The notes under the pieces are model-generated. The model saw nothing but the letters and a program-made list of their open reading frames with translations, ran no database searches and was not told the DNA's origin. A stretch of DNA of 64,000 nt from Paragordius varius. Taxonomy: Eukaryota; Nematomorpha. Positions 12,610 to 24,700 of the stretch are shown piece after piece. The DNA lies in contig OZ176051.1 in the NCBI GenBank assembly GCA_964247055.1, positions 11,284,001 through 11,348,000 on the forward strand. Direction: 5' to 3'. Numbering within the stretch: the first letter of the stretch is position 1; each line of letters begins with the position of its first letter. The translations under genes were made by a program, and so were the position numbers.

Positions 12610-13150
12610 AACTTCTTTAATAACACTAGACAACAAATTTTAACTTTTTTTAACTGCCATTCTTGTAAATTTATTTATTTCATTAAAGTACATTATTAGT
12701 ATATCTGAAAAGAAAATAGGTCTAGCATTCAAGAATTTTTTAATATTAAAGTTTATCAATAATTTTTGGCCCCGATTTAACATTAAACTCGAAATTGAAA
12801 ATTAAAAGTTTTCGATATGAAGCCATGTATTTTATATCATTCGAAAGAGCGCAAAAAACTGCATCTTTTAAATGGTAGTAAGACATTTAAATCAATCGGA
12901 TGTAAAAGTTATTTGGATTCAAATGGTTGAAATTTATCCTTAAATAAGTCAAGAATTTTCACAGACATAATTTGAGAATCATATAATTTATTTTAATATA
13001 TATATTAGGGTTACATTAGTATTTAATTTAAAAAAATGTTTGAAAAAGCTTTTGGTCTTTATGTTAAATGTGCTTTTGTGTTAGAATAAACCCGCTATTT
13101 TGTAAAAATGCTTAAAACGCGGGTCGAAGCAGATTGATATATGGAACTTT
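12610..13150 (+). repeat. Dispersed AT-rich repeat, family F copy 2
   Basis: Second copy of the repeat described at 3060-3640, in the same orientation, with the same ordered landmarks (ACTAGACAACAAATTTT, CATTCGAAAGAGCGC, AATGGTAGTAAGAC, AAAAGCTTTTGGTC). Diverged and without coding potential. Confidence 0.5.
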
Positions 13151-13390
13151 TTTTCTAATACTATAATGAAATATTTTGACTTATATAAACAATTTTTATT
13201 TTACGATAGAAGAATTCAAATGTCACTTTCAGCAGTTTTAAGGTCAAGGGTCGCTAGTTATCTCAATTTAAATCAGCGTGTTATTAAAAAATTGGGATAG
13301 CTCCAAAACCCGATATGAGCAAACAGCTGATTAAAAAATAATATTGAATCTTAAAATTAAATTAAATTGTCACATTTTAACCATAATATA

Positions 13391-13620
13391 TACCATTCTT
13401 CAAAACCCTGAAACAAATCAAATTTACCCTTGACAATTCGAATTCACCCTCAAATAAAATATATCTTTTTTAAGATTAATATTTATATATTTTCAAAAAA
13501 TAAAATGTTTTATAATTAAAATACTGAAAAAATAATAAACTATGCCATAAAGATATACAGTATGCATTTTAATGTATGTTAAGTATTATTGCCAGTCAAA
13601 TAACATAAATGGTTAATCAA
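13391..13620. mobile_element. Foldback family A, left part (copy A4)
   Basis: Begins TACCATT after a TA and continues with degenerate 21-bp repeats of the AATTCACCCT type, then a core containing AATAAACTATGCCATAAAGA that is shared (in the other orientation) with copies A2 and A3. The right tip was not found, so the copy is probably truncated. Confidence 0.45.
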
Positions 13621-14214
13621 ATGCGTAAAATACTGCTCCACAATTATTTAATAGTACACATTGGAATTAACATAAGCTTAATTTAATGGATATTTTGTAT
13701 AAATTTTGAGAATATTATAGGAATATATGTTAACATTTGAATTTATTGTTGATACGTATCTAGATGCGGAATTTTGTGGGTTTATCTTTAATAAATTAAT
13801 ATATATTAGAATAGGTTTAAGATTATTTATGTAATTATTCCTATTATATTTAATAATTAATATTTTTCACCATGATAAATTGTAATTATCAAAATTATTA
13901 TTATTTTATATGGTTGTTATTACTAATTAAAAAAACACAGGTAAATATATATTGGTTTGAAAATTGAAGTAGATTTTAGAGTGTATTTGTTTTTTAGGTT
14001 ATGCATTGTTAATTAATTAGATACTTTTGTTTTTTATGTTTTGCATTGTTAATTATTAATAATTTTTAAGTATTTCATCTAAATTTCTTAAAAACATCAT
14101 AATTACGCCACAAAAGGCAATGATGAATGCGTTAAATTATTTGCCTTAGAATTTAATCAAATGTGTTGGATGGATATTCCTTTTAATATAAACAATTTAT
14201 TTTTCCAAATTTTA

Positions 14215-14421
14215 TTAGCCATTATCAAGCTTTATTATATATTTCCCATTATTTATTTTGGTAAAATTTGAGCTAACCATTCTGATTTCATCTCCATTCG
14301 ATGTTGGGGAACCATACATTGAATAGTTAAAACAATAATGATGATTTAGAAATTGAGATATATTGTTGAGTCCATATTGAAGGCCCGTTTCGAATGTTGA
14401 AGTCCCACATATTAGATTCAT
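14215..14421 (-). CDS. Possible exon of the - strand gene
   Basis: A 68-codon frame on the - strand with good amino-acid diversity (includes CGTSTFETGLQYGLNN and CFNYSMYGSP, and Asn-Xaa-Ser/Thr sites). A GTTAGC donor in phase 0 lies inside it (after ...GDEIRM), which would fit the phase-0 acceptor at 12101. The acceptor is not settled: the CATCAG just before the first ATG would need phase 2. It could be an internal exon ending at that donor or a chance frame. Confidence 0.35.
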   Translation of the reverse strand: MNLICGTSTFETGLQYGLNNISQFLNHHYCFNYSMYGSPTSNGDEIRMVSSNFTKINNGKYIIKLDNG

Positions 14422-14708
14422 GCTGATGTACGGTAGTACGTCTATTACTAACTATATGTATATATTAATGTATATATACAGTAATTACTGAAAATTAATA
14501 TCAAATAATTTAAAATAAATCTTGATGACATGATTGAAGCTATTTTCTAACAAAAAGGTCCCCTGGATTTATTTTGAAATACTTAATATTAATTAATGAT
14601 TTACTATATATATATATATATCATAATATTAATTTAAATATTTTGAAAAAAAATATATCATATATATAAATATATTATTTGCAATTTAGGAAAATCCGGA
14701 TATATAAC

Positions 14709-15367
14709 TAGGGTTGTGCATTTGACTGCTTTTTCAAAAAAGTCCGGTGTCATGACCACTTTTTACTTAATAAGTATCATGCGATATTGGATTGTGAAAA
14801 TAAATAGTCGAATTCGTTTCACTAATAATTTCAAGTTTTTTCTTAAAAGTTTGTATTATACATTTTTTTGATGTTCATTATTTACATATATTTTAAATCA
14901 AATTTAATCTAGAAAATTGTTTTCAAATGAATTTTGCCATATGTTTGTGGCCTTCTCAATCTTCAAATACATGGCTTTACATACTGGATAATTAAAATAA
15001 AATTTTAACTAGTTTGTTTTATATTTTCTCATAATTAAAATATCTAATTATAGGACGTTTTCCATTTTATTAATTCACATATATGGAATTGCATATTTTG
15101 CAAAGTGCTTGATTGTTTTGTTTTACGAAATACCTGGAATATGCTTAAATGCTAATGTTATAAGGATGGATGTTTAACAATTTTTAATATATTGTTAAAT
15201 AAGCATATTTAAATATTTAATTTTTATTTTATAAAAAATCACTAAAAAACAATAAAATGTTACTATCTCTCTTCCAAATATACTAACAATTTTTCAAAAA
15301 ACAGCTGTTTTTTTAAATGACCATGGTCAAAAAATAAATAAACACTGACTTGGTCAGCACAACCCTA
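14709..15367. mobile_element. hAT-type MITE with perfect 8-bp target duplication
   Basis: The tips TAGGGTTGTGC (14709) and GCACAACCCTA (ending 15367) are perfect inverted repeats. They are flanked by identical 8-bp direct repeats TATATAAC at 14701-14708 and 15368-15375. An 8-bp duplication and tips of this form are typical of hAT-superfamily DNA transposons. The 659-bp interior has no transposase frame, so this is non-autonomous. The intact duplication suggests a fairly recent insertion. Confidence 0.88.
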
Positions 15368-15748
15368 TATATAACACAAAGGAGGTGCACCAAGCAGTCA
15401 CGTTGGACGATTGCCCCTAAATTTAAAAGTTCCAGTTTTGGTGTATGAGAATTTCATTAAATACTTTGAATACATATTTAAAGAATTTCAAGCTGCATAT
15501 AATGTTAATAATTGGCGTGAACTTTTTTATCATAGCGATTTTGAAGGGTATCCAGATATGACTTAAAAAACAAATAATATGTCTCTTCCTTTCCAAGATA
15601 ATAATATATTGATATTAATTATTTTTTAGAGTTATATTAGTACCGATATTTTTTTGGAAAAAAACTTTTATTCACCGAATGGTAAAGACGTTTTAATCCT
15701 AAAAACTTGCTTGTACACATATATATATTTATTTATTATACTAGATAC

Positions 15749-15908
15749 CGTAGAACCCAGCTGATATGCTTTTGTAATTTCATCACGTTGAGATTTTATA
15801 AATGGGCTATGAGCATATTGGTTATTAGGTAAGAGAGTTTTTTTGGGGGAAAGTCTCCATGCTAGATAATTTAGGTCGAAGCGGCTCACATAAATTCTTG
15901 AATTAAAT
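15749..15908 (-). CDS. Probable internal exon of the - strand gene
   Basis: On the - strand a CATGACAG acceptor and a GTATCT donor enclose 160 bases: one base completing a codon, then 53 codons in phase 0 at the end. The peptide includes IYVSRFDLNYLAWRLSP and AHSPFIKSQRDEITK and looks like normal protein. It is grouped with the downstream - strand exons by strand and order. No family was recognised. Confidence 0.45.
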
Positions 15909-16442
15909 CTGTCATGATATGTGTATTTATAGTTGATAAAAGGAAAATTAAATTTTACCATTAATCTTATACATCATAAAACTTTTGAGCATAATATGTA
16001 TATTATCATATACAGTGTATTTATTTAGTAGTTAACGGTAAAATGTCGTTTCAAATGTTTATAATAGTATAAATTTCGCCTTAAACACTTGTCTGCATTG
16101 TGGGACATGTTAGAAAAATTTGGCTAATACGTATTTTTAATGAATACAGTAAATAATAAAAATTGGTACATAATAATTTTAAATAAATCCTGATGGCATG
16201 ATATTATTGAAGCATTTTATCTGGATTTATTAAATACTGATATTAATTTTAACGATTTAAAGTCTATTTTTTAAATATCACTTAAATTACCATCCTTTAT
16301 GCAAATTTAAGCTTATGATGCTGTCCATTTTTTTGTAAAATTCGAAACACATCTTAGGGTAAGAAAATAGACGCTGAATAGATAAACTATTTAGTATAGC
16401 AGTATAAAAAATTAAGCAGCATTAATTTTCTGTATAAAACGA

Positions 16443-16618
16443 AGTATAGCGGGTCGCCCAACACGTTTTTGATACGCAAAAGCGCTATAAAAAATGGTAT
16501 AAAAATGTCCTAGATTACAATCTATAAGTTATATAAATATTGACTCAATATAATTTTTTTTAAAAAAAAATATCAAAGCAGCTGTGAACTATTTGTGTTG
16601 GACATGCCTGATTAAAGC
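16443..16618 (+). mobile_element. Short hAT-like MITE, family H copy 1
   Basis: About 175 bp. Shares with 27331-27490 a left part with GCAAAAG(C/T)GCT, an AT-rich middle and a right part ATCAAAGC(A/G)GC...GTGTTGGA. The right tip in reverse complement reads CAGGCATGTCCAACAC, close to hAT tips of the CAGGGGTGTCC type. No target duplication was found. Confidence 0.4.
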
Positions 16619-17629
16619 CTCGTTTTATATCTCCAAATTTATATATATAAAAGTTTAAGCAATGAAATAATTTTCCAAGAATTCAAGTTTACTAAGATGC
16701 TATTTCGTATGTAGTTTTTAGTTAATAATTGTTCAAAACTACTTAAAAAACGCATTCTATTTGCATTTTTAAAAATGTTTTAAGGAACATAATAATTCCA
16801 ATTTGATTAAACTTATTATTACACAACAAGTGTTCCATATTGTGCGATATCATTACGTTTTTTGAATTGGTTATTATAAAATTTAAACAATACAAAATTC
16901 CCAACATTATAGCGCTATCAAATGATATATTATCATATTTAAACATCTGCTCATTGCATAATTAAAGTTAAGTGTGAAACATATGTTATTTTAATAAAAA
17001 ACTATACGGAGATCTTTGACGAACACTCTCTGGTAAAAAAACATTGAGATCAATATGTGTAATCATCGTTATTTCACACATACCTGTAAATATTCAAATT
17101 AATTTTCGAAATTCAAAATTATATAACTTACTAGGCTTCAGATGTATCCGTGGTTTATCAACATACAGTGCTATACAAGTGATGTAAAAATTATATTATA
17201 TTATAAAAAATCAAGATTTACACCAATTTACCTTTATATAAGAGATTGAAATAGCAGTTTTTTGGTAAAGAAAAAGCCGTTAAGAGTCTATTGCTCCGCT
17301 TATAAATATTAAATCAATTGAGTTAACCCATGTTTTATTTGAAACTAATTATTGTAAAAAATTAACAAATAAATGATAAAAATTAGATTTTGGAAATACA
17401 AAAAAATGAAGTAACAAATATGACATATGGAGTAATTAAATCAAAATTAAAATGGAAAAGATACTTTTCCGATAACCGTTCCGGTTTTAAAATTCCCTAA
17501 AACGATTTTGGTTTTAATTATTGGTTTATATATAATTTGTTTTCGTTTTAATCTTTTTTATGTTTTTGTATTGATGCTTAAAAGTTGTAAAAATTAAATT
17601 ATTTAATAATACAACTTCTAAAATCGGGG

Positions 17630-17960
17630 GTATAATAAAAATATTCAGATTGATTGGGATGTATCTGGATCATGGTGCTTTTGGCTTTGGCTCTTACGAG
17701 TGTATATAAAATAGATACTATAACTTTTCTAGTAACTGCTCAATATAAAATGGCAATATTTGCCCACTTTTTGTATTTTTTGTGAAAGTTAAATGCTTCC
17801 CACCAAAAAATATCAGTATATATTATAAACTACATATAAAAAGCAAAACAATGTTTTCATATTTTAATTTTTACATAGGGACACCGAAAGTTATTTTGCT
17901 CTTCTAAAACAAGCTAGTCTCTTAAAATAAACGCAAAAATGCCGAGAATGCACAATAAAT
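17630..17960 (-). repeat. Dispersed repeat family I, copy 1 (- orientation)
   Basis: Carries, in reverse order, landmarks shared by several regions of the window: a CATGGTGCTTTTGG box, TGTGAAAGTTAAATGCTT, a TATAAAAAGCAAAACAATG stretch, and AAAAATGCCGAGA at its far end. Other copies: 19920-20670 (+), 38520-38900 (-), 49970-50260 (-), 50540-50990 (+), 51650-52140 (+). No coding potential; class unknown. Confidence 0.5.
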
Positions 17961-18033
17961 TTTTAAACATATGTTAAATTTTGATTTCCAAAAATAATTA
18001 TTAAACAATAAATTTGTTGAAGTTTACTTCATA

Positions 18034-18650
18034 TACCATTTTCACTTCAAGAGCGTCCTTCACACTTGATGGTTGAACAATTGTGTCCTTGAATACTTCA
18101 AGTTTACACTTCAAATATGTCTTTGAACATTTTAAGTCGGTCCTTTAACTATTTTGATTTGTTTATAACTTTTATCAAATTAAATCGTATACCATTCAGC
18201 TAATTTATCGTTTTAACCTATTTTCTATATTTAACAAAAATTTAAATCATCTCATTCAGACCGTATATCTTTATTAATTTCTTAAAAATTATTTTAGATA
18301 TTTAAAAGATCTTAAGTTATTTAATATATATAGTTTCCTGGGTCAATATTTACAATTTTTCATTAAAAACATTTAGTCAATAATTTTGTTTAATTAGAAA
18401 AAATTAGTTTAAAACAAAAAAGTGAATTTTGAATAAATTTTTATTTTTAAATAATAAATATATGATCTAAAAGAAAAGTTTGAAATTAAGAGAAAAAATT
18501 ATGGATAATATAAGTTAAAAAATTTAAGGTCCAACTTGAGGTGTTAAAAGACAAACTTGAATTCAAGGACTAACTTAAAGTTTTGAAGGGTAGTGTTCAA
18601 GGACCAACATGAAGTATTCAAGGACTCTCTTGAAGTGCAAAAAATAATAA
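18034..18650. mobile_element. Foldback family B, copy B1
   Basis: Begins TACCATTTTCACTTCAAGAG after a TA. It has a left array of degenerate 21-bp units of the TCCTTGAAYACTTCAAG type, an AT-rich core, and the inverted array on the right (AAGGACCAACWTGAA type) ending CTTGAAGTGCA. The right tip is worn and runs into the 3' end of the LINE. The same family is intact at 41111-41722. Confidence 0.7.
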
Positions 18651-18665
18651 TGTATGGCATGATGA

Positions 18666-19910
18666 TGTTGTTGTTGTTTGCTAAAGTCGATTCCGACTAA
18701 CTGCAACATTGAAAATATAGCTTCTCCATTCACTGCGATTACCGGATCTGGTGTTTAGTTCGGATAATGATTGGTTGGTTTCTTTGGGATGTTATCCATC
18801 CAACGAGTTCGTCTTCTCCCTCTTTTTCGGGCACCGCTCACTTTCCCCAGCATCAGTGATTTTTCAAGTGAGTTGGATCTCACAATGTGCCCGAAGAAGG
18901 AGAGTTTTTGCCGTATTAAGCTGCCTAGAAGTGACATTTCTGGGTTAATTTTATTTAAATGGTGGTGTTTGAAACTTTGTCTGTCCATTTTGTTTGAAGA
19001 AGTTTCCTCCAAACCCATAATTCGAAAGAGATTTGACGTTCGTCATATTTTTTCAGTGTCCAGCTTTCCCCCCCATACATGAATGTGGGAAAAACTGTTG
19101 CGCTCATTAATCTGATTTTGGTTTGTAGTTTAATGTCATGCGACATCCAAATCCTGTTATATTTAAAAGTTACTGCTTTAGCAATAGCAATTTTTCGCTT
19201 TATTTCTGGCGTAGAGTTGTTCTCACTATTATAATTCTACCTAAGTACGTGTAGCTGCTAACTGTTTCGATCTGGTTGCCGTCGAGGATTATTGGATTGG
19301 TTTGAGCCGGATTTATTTGCATGACTTTTGTTTTTTTAAAATTGATATTTAATCCAAATTTATTGCATTCAGTTGTAAACACTTGCAAGGCTTGCGATAA
19401 TGTGTCTACACTGTCTGCGAATAAGACTGTATCATCCGCGTATGAACGGATGTAAGTAGGTTCCCACCTACGTTGATGCCGTAAGTTTGTGGGATATTTC
19501 TTATAATGCACTCCAGGTATGCGTTAAAAAGAATTGGTGATAAAACGCATCCTACGGAGGCCGACTTGTACCTTACATGAGTCAGATATACCGTGAGGTG
19601 TAGATATTACAGCCGTGGAATTTGAATAAATTGAAAATATGATGTTGATTAAATGTGTTGACACTCCAAGTTGTTTTAGAGCTTTCCGTAGTTTATTGTG
19701 CTGGATGGAATCAAATGCTTTGGAAAAATCGACAAAGCACATATGCAATTCTTTGTTAAATTCGATGTGTTTCTCGATCATCCACCTCATATTACATATC
19801 ATATCTCGGCATCCTGCCTGAATCGTGGATATCTCGGGGTCAAGAATGGAATTTAGTCGAAATTGTATTATTTTTAGAAAAACTTTGGACACCTGGTTTA
19901 TGAGCGCTAG
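18666..19910 (-). mobile_element. RTE-like LINE fragment, 5'-truncated and decayed
   Basis: On the - strand, non-LTR reverse transcriptase is clear: the VDFSKAFDSIQHNKL block (about 19730-19690), a GCVLSPILFNAYLE block near 19550-19510, YADDTVLFA (about 19435), TYLG, then the C-terminal part with MYGGESWTLKK, FGHIVRSNSLEKSLMLGK and RKRGRRRTRWMDNI. That C-terminal layout is typical of elements annotated as endonuclease-reverse transcriptase (RTE-like). The frame is shifted near 19555 between the first two RT blocks and again between the later segments, so it is inactive. The endonuclease domain is absent (5' truncation). The 3' end has a short simple repeat (CAACAACAACATCATCATG), as RTE elements often do, and abuts B1. 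Confidence 0.85.
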
Positions 19911-19919
19911 GGTGCGATA

Positions 19920-20670
19920 TAAACACGATTTAACATAGAAACAGTTTTTCTATATTATTTGATGATACTGATAATTTCTATCTCTTTATTATAATCTATA
20001 GGTTCCTTTGCTTTCAAATTTTGGTATATTTTTGTAAAAAAGACAAATATTTAATCTAAATTTGAAGACGAATCACGGATATTTATCAAAATCATGATGC
20101 GGAAAATATTAGTATTATTAAGTTATATAAGCTAAACTACTTTTATAATATTTTAATGTTTTTTACCGTTTTTCTCATGCCCCAAAATAGTATGAATTAT
20201 GCTTCACAAAAATTTTGCTAAAAATAATATTTTTAAAAAAAGTATATATTTTAAAAAAAGTATATGTTTTTAAAAAATATTTTTAGTTGATATAAAAATT
20301 TGCATATATTTAAATTTTTTTATCCCGTGATCTCGGCATTTTGACATGTTTTTTAAGAGAACTACGTTATTTTAGCAGAGCGAAAAATTTAGGACGTTCG
20401 GAAGCCCACATCAAAAATTATTTTTTAAAAAAAAATTGTTGTGAATTTTATATACAGTTAATGATATATTTTAGTGATATATTTTGGAGGCAAGCATTTA
20501 GCTTTCACCAAAAATTTTTTCCGCAACTTTGCAAAGTGATAATATCTTTATATCCACTCGTAACGGCCAAAACCAAAAGCACCATGATAATTCTACATTT
20601 TTTTATCAGAATTTATGTATTTCATCAGGATATTTTGTTGACACTGTGTTATATATATATATATATATAT
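19920..20670 (+). repeat. Dispersed repeat family I, copy 2, ending in (AT)n
   Basis: The + oriented copy: TTTTTACCGTTTTTCTCATG, GTGATCTCGGCATTTT, GGAAGCCCACATC, AGCTTTCACCAAAAA, then CCAAAAGCACCATGATAAT, TATCAGAAT and a TA dinucleotide run at 20650-20674. Copies at 50540-50990 and 51650-52140 have the same order of landmarks. An open frame of 120 codons in this stretch is repeat-derived and not called a gene. Confidence 0.5.
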
Positions 20671-20674
20671 ATAT

Positions 20675-21751
20675 TAATAAATTATATGCACTTAAAGTTT
20701 TAATAAACTCAGCTCCAAAATATATAGTTCCTTGGATTGATTAGCGAATTTGTGATAAAAGTTAAATATATAAAATAAATATATTTTTAATCAAATAATA
20801 TGGATCTATCTGTAAAAATAAAAATATTTGTTCCCTCTAAAATTTGTGGACAGTATCCAAACTTTATAGTACTGAGTGATTCGTAACTAATTTAATTATT
20901 AAAAAATCACACGATACAATTAAAATAGTTGAAGGACGTATTTATAATAAAATGAAATATTACAAAAAGTTCTAATATAATTATAAGGCTTAAATCTGTG
21001 AAAATTCATGCTAGAGCAATTACAGACAACCCAAGCTTTACATTAATTTAAAATATGAATGGCCTTTTAAAAAAATAAAGTAACAAAATCTGCCGTCATG
21101 TTCTTACTCTAATCATTATGTTTTCTTCAATCAAACCAAAAAATATGTAAAAAATGCCATAAACTTACTTTGGCCTATTTGGTTATGGATGATCAATAAT
21201 GTTATTGTGATAAAAATGTGTTTGATTGCGGCAACTAACTTCATTTTTTATTGTTAAAAAATCCAAAAAATAGATTAGGTAGATAATTACCACTTATATA
21301 AGCTACTCATATAATTTGGTATTATTAATTGCACCTTATCTCAAGGTAATACAATATACAAAACTCAATCAGATTTCATATAAAAATAATTAATAATTTT
21401 AATTTTCTAAAAGATAAGATAAGGAAACCTTCATAGATAACAAGTTAATAGTTCAAACTGTTAAAATTTAATTACTTTTTTGGGAAAAGACACTATACCT
21501 TTGATGAAAAAAAATGGTGTTAAGAACCGACTGAAATTGTTATAAAATTGTTGACAAATATTTCCACGCCTCTTTAGTTCCTAATAGGTTGGTTAATTGA
21601 GTTTGTAATGTTTGGATCATGACAACACAGTGACATTTTCTAATGGTTTAAACCTAAATATTGTACAAACACAATAATATATATTTTTCAATTTTGGTGA
21701 CATTTACAGTGTTTTGTTGTAAAATATTGCTTCGTCGCTTAATAATGTATA
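20675..21751. other. Upstream region of chitin synthase, no feature recognised
   Basis: AT-rich DNA between the family I repeat and the chitin synthase start codon. It must hold the promoter and 5' UTR of that gene, but I cannot point to a TATA box or initiator with any certainty in such AT-rich sequence, and no other gene or repeat boundary was seen. Confidence 0.4.
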
Positions 21752-24700
21752 ATGGAAAATAATTTTTTATTGCAAAGCTCTAAAAGTCAAGAAAATTCGA
21801 AAAATCGGTTGGAACCGGACAGAATATCTATCAATACTCAGGCTACTTCATTTAACGATGTATTTTCTACCGATAGACCATTGGATGAGAAGGGGTTAAT
21901 AAATTTAATTTTATTAATATAAAATATTAAAAACGCTATTTTTATTGAAAAATTTCTTTGGTCCGTAGTGAGAATAATTAAGTGTATTGTTTAAAAATAA
22001 TCTTTTAATTATAATAAAGGATCGCAGAGATTTTAATTAATTATATTTCTCTTTGGCGCTTAAAACACTTTTAATTTTATTACTAAATATTGCAAATGCC
22101 GTAAAATAACTATCCAGCCTTCACAAAGTTGCGAAGAAAATTATAAGGTCTAATTTGACTCTAAGAATTAAATGATTACCATTTTCCCACAGCCAAAAAA
22201 TATATTTAAATTAAAATTTAATTTATATTTTATGTTTTAAGATGGCGGGATGAAAGACAAGCTTGGGATATTTTTAAAGTTACAAATTCAGAAACACGGT
22301 ATCAGGAATCTCATGCAATGATTAAGTGTATTCAGCAATTGGTTTTGATCTTAGCTCATGGAATTAGTTTTATCCTGGTTTTGGGATCCTCTTTAATGAG
22401 TTACGCGACATTCATATTTATGACATCCAATATAAAGGTAAAGGTTTAATTGTCAAATATATCCATTTTTGTTGAGTATATGCTAAAAAAATTTTTCTCA
22501 TGAAACTATAAAAATATATGTAAACCATTCTCTTGTATATTAAAAATTAATATGCCATGAATAGTTTATTAAATCGATCCAAATTATAATGTTTAAGCCA
22601 GGGGTGTCCAACATACGACCCTGCGATATACTCCAAAATTTTACAAATTCCATGTAAAATTGATTTTATTTAACAAATTTTCTCAATAAATTTTTCCTAA
22701 TTTCGGCAATGAACTTATAGCAAAAATTGTTAAAATAAATATTTGTTTTACACTTTTATGTTAATCAAATAAAATGTTTTTCCATATATTTTGCGAATGC
22801 GGTCGGGCGGTTCTTTGATTCCAAAATAGGGCATGCTAAGTCATTTGTGCTAGATACCCTTGAATTATGTTAGTAACCCCAGAAGGGAGCCAATAGATTT
22901 CAAGTATAAAAAACAAGAAAATTAATGTTTATTTGCACTTAAAACTTAAATATATTGTCCGTTACCATATACCTTCTTCCAAAAACTATTTAGACTTTTT
23001 TGTGTTAACCTTTAAAAGTGATATTTCTTAAATAAAAAAATAATTTTGAGAGGGGAAAATTAGTATTTACGAATTTTTCACGGCCAAAAATATTTTAATT
23101 TTTTAATTGATAATAATTAAGATTTTTAGTCCCAATCTATTCGCTTAACATCTTTTAATTTATACTTCTATGTAAAAATCAAATATGGTGCTAATGGTGT
23201 AAAACTAAAGTCATAAAATCTAAATTTCCTGACGTCCTAATCCCCAGAGGGGAAGTAACTTTATGAAATCGGTCTACATTTTTATAACTGATTATATGGG
23301 CGTTTATGCAATTATGGAATTTATCAATCACCCCAGTGCTAAAAATCCGAATTTGAATAAATGCAGTCTATATGTATATATATATATATATTCTGAAACA
23401 AAAATATATCAACATCTATGGTGGTTTAGTTTTTATTACTCTAGTGTTCCAAAAAATACATTAAGGGAGATAACCGAAAATCAACCCAAACAGGAGAAGG
23501 AAGCTAAAGGCCTCATAAAATTTTTATATGTTTAAATAAATAATCAATTTAAATATTATTTTTTATATGTGGAGCATTTATGTTCTACTGATAATGGGTT
23601 GAAGCTCCACCCCGATAATAATTATTCGTTTGGATTAAAGAAATTTATAAAATAAATATAATTTTCCTTAATCATGTAAGCCCTACCCCAAAGCATAAAC
23701 ATTTAATACTCTATTTATAAAATAGATATTCAGTATATTTGATATGAACCTATTCTACCACTGGGAATCGCTGTTTAAAGTTTTTTATTGTTTGAAAATA
23801 CTATAATCAAACTCATTTTTGTGCGGAAGATGAGATCGCACATATATTTTTTAAGCCATTTTTTTGATTCAGATATTTTAATTATTATTTAAATAGAAAA
23901 AACACCCCTACAAAATAAAAAAATCATCCGGCTACTTTTTCGCTAATGTCTATACCCTCAAAATTTTATCAAATCAATTTATAAAAAAAGAATTGTGACG
24001 GGGAATGGTTCGATATTATGAAAGGGGTAAAACATGGCTATTCCCCTTGCCAATCAATATTCGCGAAACATTTTATGGCAAATTATTTTATATTTTATGA
24101 AACAAAAATAAGGCCTCTTTACGCTTCTTAATATCTAAAATGCACTCTGTATTCAATCACACAATAGCCTATACTATGTGTGATCTTTCTTGTCATTACG
24201 GTTCTGCAAGTTAAAGTATCGAAAAAATTTAAAAACCATATTTATTGATGCCTTCAACATATGTCATTGGAAATTTTGAACATCCTATAGGATAAGGTCT
24301 TGTACCGACTTCATGAAAAGGATAAGCCAAATATATCCCTATGCAATGTGATATTTCATAATTAAATGGATTTTTTAATCACCTATTAAAAATTAACCGT
24401 TTATATCATCATACTTTTGAAAAAAATTTATAAAAAAATCTTAGAGATATCATCACCTTGACAAGGACAGAAACGCATGGAAAACTTTCCAAATAGCTCC
24501 AATGGTCCAGTACGACTATGTGCCAATGAAAATATTTGTTATTACACATTAAGAAAAACTAGCAGAAAATAATGAGTCGTTATTATTTTAAACATCAAAA
24601 AATGGCATCATAAAGAATTTTGCATAAAAAGAGTAGTAGAATCATTTCTTAAAGGTCCGCCAAAAAAGGTTTGAATGAACTATTTCGCTAAAACATTCCA

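Noticed and set aside
16743-16946. 67-codon - strand frame as another exon of the unknown gene
   Set aside because: Splice sites in a consistent phase were not found and the composition is biased to Ile/Asn/Phe. It remains possible but unsupported.
20341-20744. 120- and 71-codon frames with Tyr-Ile runs
   Set aside because: They run through a TA microsatellite and family I repeat sequence.
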